A DNA stretch of 64,000 nt from assembly GCA_964006375.1 (NCBI GenBank), contig OZ023265.1, forward strand, positions 117,689,858 to 117,753,857, in the 5' to 3' direction. Both the position numbers and the translations under genes were made by a program. The notes under the pieces are model-generated. The model worked only from the letters and a program-made list of their open reading frames with translations, did not search any database and had not been told where the DNA came from. The DNA comes from Tillus elongatus (taxonomy: Eukaryota > Arthropoda > Insecta > Coleoptera > Cleridae). This document shows, piece after piece, positions 60,309 through 64,000 of the stretch (position 1 is its first letter; every line of letters begins with the position of its first letter).

Positions 60309-60499
60309 CTGTTGCAAATACTCCTTGTCTGGTATAACACACTGTTCCCATTTACAGTGCCTTTCATCATCAAACTGCTGGAAAACCACTCTCGTATCTT
60401 TCAGGAAGTTTTTCCCTAACACAAAAAGTTCTAATCCACCAGTCGCCGGACAGGATGTGAGAGACTTTTTACAGATCTCTGGGATGCCAGGAGGTTGTG
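60309..60499 (-). CDS. NFAT5: NFAT5-like factor, exon encoding the start of the IPT domain
   Basis: The acceptor ATTTTATGTTTTAG precedes 60499 and the donor CAG|GTAGGT follows 60309. With one base from the previous exon it reads TQPPGIPEICKKSLTSCPAT, then GLELFVLGKNFLKDTRVVFQ and CKWEQCVIPDKEYLQQ. CTQP.G.PEI.KKSL.SC and GKNFLK.T.V.FQ are NFAT5 signatures at the start of the C-terminal Rel subdomain, which mediates dimerisation around DNA. Phases 1 and 0 fit both neighbours. Confidence 0.94.
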
Positions 60500-60589
60500 C
60501 TAAAACATAAAATATATAAATTAACCTATGTAAATGTCAAGTTCTCACTTATGCAAAATGTACATCTCTGTCTCAAAAATTGTTTCTAT

Positions 60590-61000
60590 CATACATAACC
60601 AACGAGAATGTGAGAGCTACTGAGTATCCCTCGGCACTGCACGTCTCATTATGAACGTTCACCTAGATATAATTGTGTAACTTTGTATAACTTGCTGCCA
60701 ACATCCACAAGGGATATTGGTGACTTTAAACATTTCAAATTAGCAGTGAAACAGTTACTCTGCGATCAAGCTTTCCACTCCATCTTAAGAGTATTTGAAT
60801 AGAGGATGTGCATGGACATTGATCATGCCTGTTGTGTCATTGAGGTGTTTTTGTGTTATATGTGGTATTATAGGTTGTGTCTGTTTTATGGCGATTGTAT
60901 GTTGTGTATTTTATTACTGCGACAAGCATTTTTTTATCGTTTCTTTGTTATTGCTGCACATTTTTTTTGACATCACATATATACTATAATGTTTCAACAT
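60590..61000 (+). pseudogene. Non-LTR C-terminal fragment
   Basis: Decayed text near 60650-60800 reads YNCVTLYNLLPTSTRDIGDF, then KLAVKQLLCDQAFHSILRVF and a stop. This is the typical end of CR1/Jockey-group ORF2, followed by AT-rich 3' UTR-like sequence. No domain remains. Confidence 0.5.
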
Positions 61001-61006
61001 GACTAA

Positions 61007-61320
61007 TACATTATTATTATTATTATAGACTATAGCCTGAAGGGCTTTCATACTCCCTCAAAGGGAACATTCACTGAATCCCAGGTATCTCAGATACCAA
61101 AGGGACTGAGCTCAGATGGAGCCCTTTCCAAGTTATCGGGCTCTAAATGACGTGACACATCGTCATTTCTCAGAAATCTCCACGCGTTGTGGGCAGTTGC
61201 AAGTCTTACCGCCATCTGCATAACCTTATAAAGATGCTCGTCAAGACCCAGTCTCTTAATGTTCTCTTGAAGATTCTCAGGAACCACACCAGTTGATGAC
61301 ATGACTATTGGAAACACTCG
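61007..61320 (-). mobile_element. Non-LTR element with restriction-like endonuclease end, copy 1
   Basis: On the - strand it reads FPIVMSSTGVVPENLQENIK, then RLGLDEHLYKVMQMAVRLAT and AHNAWRFLRND, ending at about 61090 with a short ATA tail near 61007-61027. This is the C-terminal text after the PD-(D/E)XK-type nuclease in R2/R4-group elements. It is truncated on its 5' side. Confidence 0.6.
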
Positions 61321-61397
61321 GACACTATCTGCCCTCCACAGTCTCTTTACTTGTATCTCGATGTATCTGTAGTTAATGATCTTTTCTTAGTCTATTT

Positions 61398-62170
<773 letters not shown>

Positions 62171-62214
62171 TAACCTGATCTTGTATCGCGCATAGAAATC
62201 GCTGTTTTCATTAC

Positions 62215-62245
<31 letters not shown>

Positions 62246-62345
62246 ATCAATCATATTATGCTACTGTGTCAGGTAGCTATCGGAAAAAATAAAAGAACAA
62301 ATGATGGTTGTCTTTACTAGACTATATAAACTAAATGTTACTTAC

Positions 62346-62685
62346 TGCAAACAATTGGCTGAGAACAAACTTGAAGTGTTTCCTGAGTTCCATCTTCTAA
62401 GGTAATGGTAGTCCTGAATATCATTCGACATTTGGTCGATTTCTTTTTACTCCTACTGCCTAACTGATCAGGAAATCGATGTTCTACATCGACGTTTCTC
62501 TCTTTCAGAATGCCAACACAGTCACAGGTTGCGCTCATGTCTTTCGATGGGTCTAACTGTAATTCAATGACGCAGGTGCCATCCATTTTCTTTTCTAAAC
62601 ATGGAGTTGAGTTTTTGCCACTGACTTTGCATGCCTGATAAAACATGTGTGGTGCTACTTTGCCAACATCTGTGCCAATAAATAC
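62346..62685 (-). CDS. NFAT5: NFAT5-like factor, exon encoding most of the Rel homology domain N-part
   Basis: The acceptor CTATTTGCAG precedes 62685 and the donor TGCA|GTAAGT follows 62346. It encodes VFIGTDVGKVAPHMFYQACK, VSGKNSTPCLEKKMDGTCVI, ELQLDPSKDMSATCDCVGIL, KERNVDVEHRFP, SKKKSTKCRMIFR and QVCSQPIV. V-F-IG-D-G-V-PH-FYQAC.V.G.N.TPC and VDCVGILK.RN.DVE are diagnostic of NFAT5/TonEBP rather than NFAT1-4, which have a different AYR-loop region. NFAT5 binds DNA as a dimer and responds to osmotic stress in vertebrates; in insects a single NFAT of this type exists. The exon with the DNA recognition loop and the N-terminus are beyond the right edge. Confidence 0.95.
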
Positions 62686-62699
62686 CTGCAAATAGAATT

Positions 62700-63036
62700 T
62701 TTTTGTAAGTTACTAGATATTAAATAGTGTAAGGAAAATAGTATATTTCTAGTAGTTGACTAGTCGAATAGTAAATTAATCCTTGTTCGAATAAACCCAT
62801 TAATCGATAATATTCGGTTAGTTGACTGGTTAAATTATTCGCCTAGTCAATTAATCGACTGAACAAATAGTACAAAAAGGATGTTTTTGAATATGGAGTT
62901 TTAGTTGATAAGGAATAATATAAAATGCTGATTTTGAAAAGCAATTAAAATATTATTTTTAACATTGGTAGCTAGGTAGTAGGTCGGTACCTACACCTAC
63001 CTATCTGGATAGTAGGTAATAAGGAAGCACAATAAG
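62700..63036. other. NFAT upstream intron, nothing recognised
   Basis: It contains repeated GTTGACTAGTCGA/TTAATCGACT-type blocks around 62755-62865, perhaps the end of a MITE. No exon was seen. Confidence 0.35.
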
Positions 63037-63456
63037 TCCGAAATGTACGCCATCATGCACTGTGTGCCGGAGAACAAGAGGAGGGGCTACACCAACAAGC
63101 GGATCCCCATAGCCACAGACAGCCAGGCAGCCCTTAAGGCACTAAGTAGCCCACAGGTAAATTCCTGGCTGGTGAGTGAGTGCCGCGACGAGACGTGCGA
63201 CCTGGCTGGGCAGAATGAGGTGAGCCTCATCTGGGTGCCGGGTCACTCGGGGGTCAAAGGCAATGAAGAAGCTGACAGTCTCGCGAAAAGAGGGTCAGCA
63301 GAACCATTTATTGGACCAGAACCGGCTCTGGGCGTGACAAAGAGCACTGCCAGGGGAGCCATTAAGTCCTGGGTCAGAAACCAACACAAGGTGTACTGGG
63401 CAGACTGTCCAGGGCTCAGACATGGGAAGTCAATAATTACCGAACCCAGTTCAAAG
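63037..63456 (+). mobile_element. Family A retrotransposon fragment, interrupted on its right
   Basis: It matches 3355-3768 of the full copy at about 96% by eye, with one open frame from METYAI-like text through IWVPGHSGVKGNEEADSLA to IITEPSSK. It stops abruptly in the middle of ORF2 where a hAT-type end begins, so the 3' remainder should lie right of the window. Its left end at 63037 is the 5' truncation point. Confidence 0.85.
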
Positions 63457-64000
63457 TAGTGTTGGGCGATATATCGATCACGGTGATTTCATACCGGTGA
63501 GCGGAAAATCACTGGAGCGACCGGTGATCGAAGTTTAACTAATGCAGTGAGTAGCGATTGTGGACTAGCGAAGTGATCACCGCGCAACCGGCAACGTAAT
63601 AATAAATATCAGTATTAGATCTGATAGAGCGCTTGGAAATAAATATCGAATGTTAGCGTTCACAAGGTTTGGCGTGTTGGCGATATACTGGCTCACAGTG
63701 CTCACTGCTCAGTCCAAGATTATTTGAAACATTATTTGTACAGAGGTCCAGACTTGTTCGTTCATACTGGATGCCGTATCGCCGAAGCACTATGCCCGTG
63801 CCGTGTCATTTCTATTCAGACTTAGTTTAGTTTTAGTTTAAACTTTCATCTCAGCGTATATCACGGCGTTGTGCAAAACATGTCTAAAAAAACAAAAAAA
63901 CAGTGAAATTTGGAATCATTTTACACCCATTGACTGGGACAATTGCTATGCAACATGCAATATATGCAAGAAAAATTTTTAGTACAAAACAACGAACTTA
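63457..64000 (+). mobile_element. hAT transposon, left end with BED zinc finger start
   Basis: It begins TAGTGTTGGGCGATATATCG, a hAT-like terminus. Near 63880 an ATG starts a short Lys-rich stretch, and in the +1 frame SEIWNHFTPIDWDNCYATC and NICKKNF follow, the CxxC half of a BED finger. One frameshift and a stop are visible in these first codons, so this copy may be inactive. The element runs off the window. The 8 bases before it, GTTCAAAG, are the predicted target duplication. Confidence 0.7.

Overview
The window looks like nuclear DNA of an insect. It is AT-rich, has spliced genes with long introns, and is crowded with arthropod-type transposable elements. A hemipteran is plausible from the element mix, but the order cannot be fixed from sequence alone. 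Three host genes are supported. (1) The last coding exon of mitochondrial elongation factor Ts (TSFM) lies on the + strand at 5422-5934. (2) A small unrecognised gene lies on the - strand, with two phase-compatible exons at 20775-20969 and 16321-16539. (3) The 3' part of a single NFAT5/TonEBP-type Rel transcription factor lies on the - strand. Its exons at 62346-62685, 60309-60499, 57840-57984 and 34600-36839 join in frame into about 971 residues; earlier exons lie beyond the right edge. One NFAT intron is about 21 kb long and holds much of the transposon load.

Layout. 0-4.2 kb: a nearly intact RNase H-bearing LOA/I-group retrotransposon (family A). 4.2-6.5 kb: a foldback with a hammerhead-like core, then the TSFM exon. 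7-10.6 kb: a decayed pogo-like transposon with a PHD finger. 11.3-14.8 kb: a Tc1-like element split by a non-LTR element. 15-21 kb: a SINE, the unrecognised gene, and a roughly 310-bp satellite array inside its intron. 21.5-25.2 kb: a rearranged Penelope-like element, a MITE with long inverted arms, and a (TA)n-bearing repeat carrying a 73-bp family A insertion. 25.6-30.1 kb: an RNase H element and a Jockey element interrupted by a second LOA-type element. 30.2-33.4 kb: tandem repeats with a structurally complete minimal hammerhead ribozyme candidate, then transposase, R1-type and Jockey/CR1-type relics. 33.4-62.7 kb: the NFAT gene and its transposon-filled introns. 62.7-64 kb: a further family A copy apparently interrupted by a BED-finger hAT element that runs off the edge.

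The dominant theme is nesting. Several insertions can be read to the base from target-site duplications: 24833-24925, 38736-39910, 50438-52388 and 54329-55033, and probably 28322-29744. Family A has four copies here, one only 73 bp long. The most unusual items are the hammerhead-like tandem repeat near 30.2 kb, the 2-kb element with roughly 300-bp inverted arms at 44.9-47.0 kb that shares its core with the satellite at 17.7 kb, and the unrecognised two-exon gene. I saw no rRNA genes, functional tRNA genes, CRISPR arrays, bacterial operons or integrated viruses.
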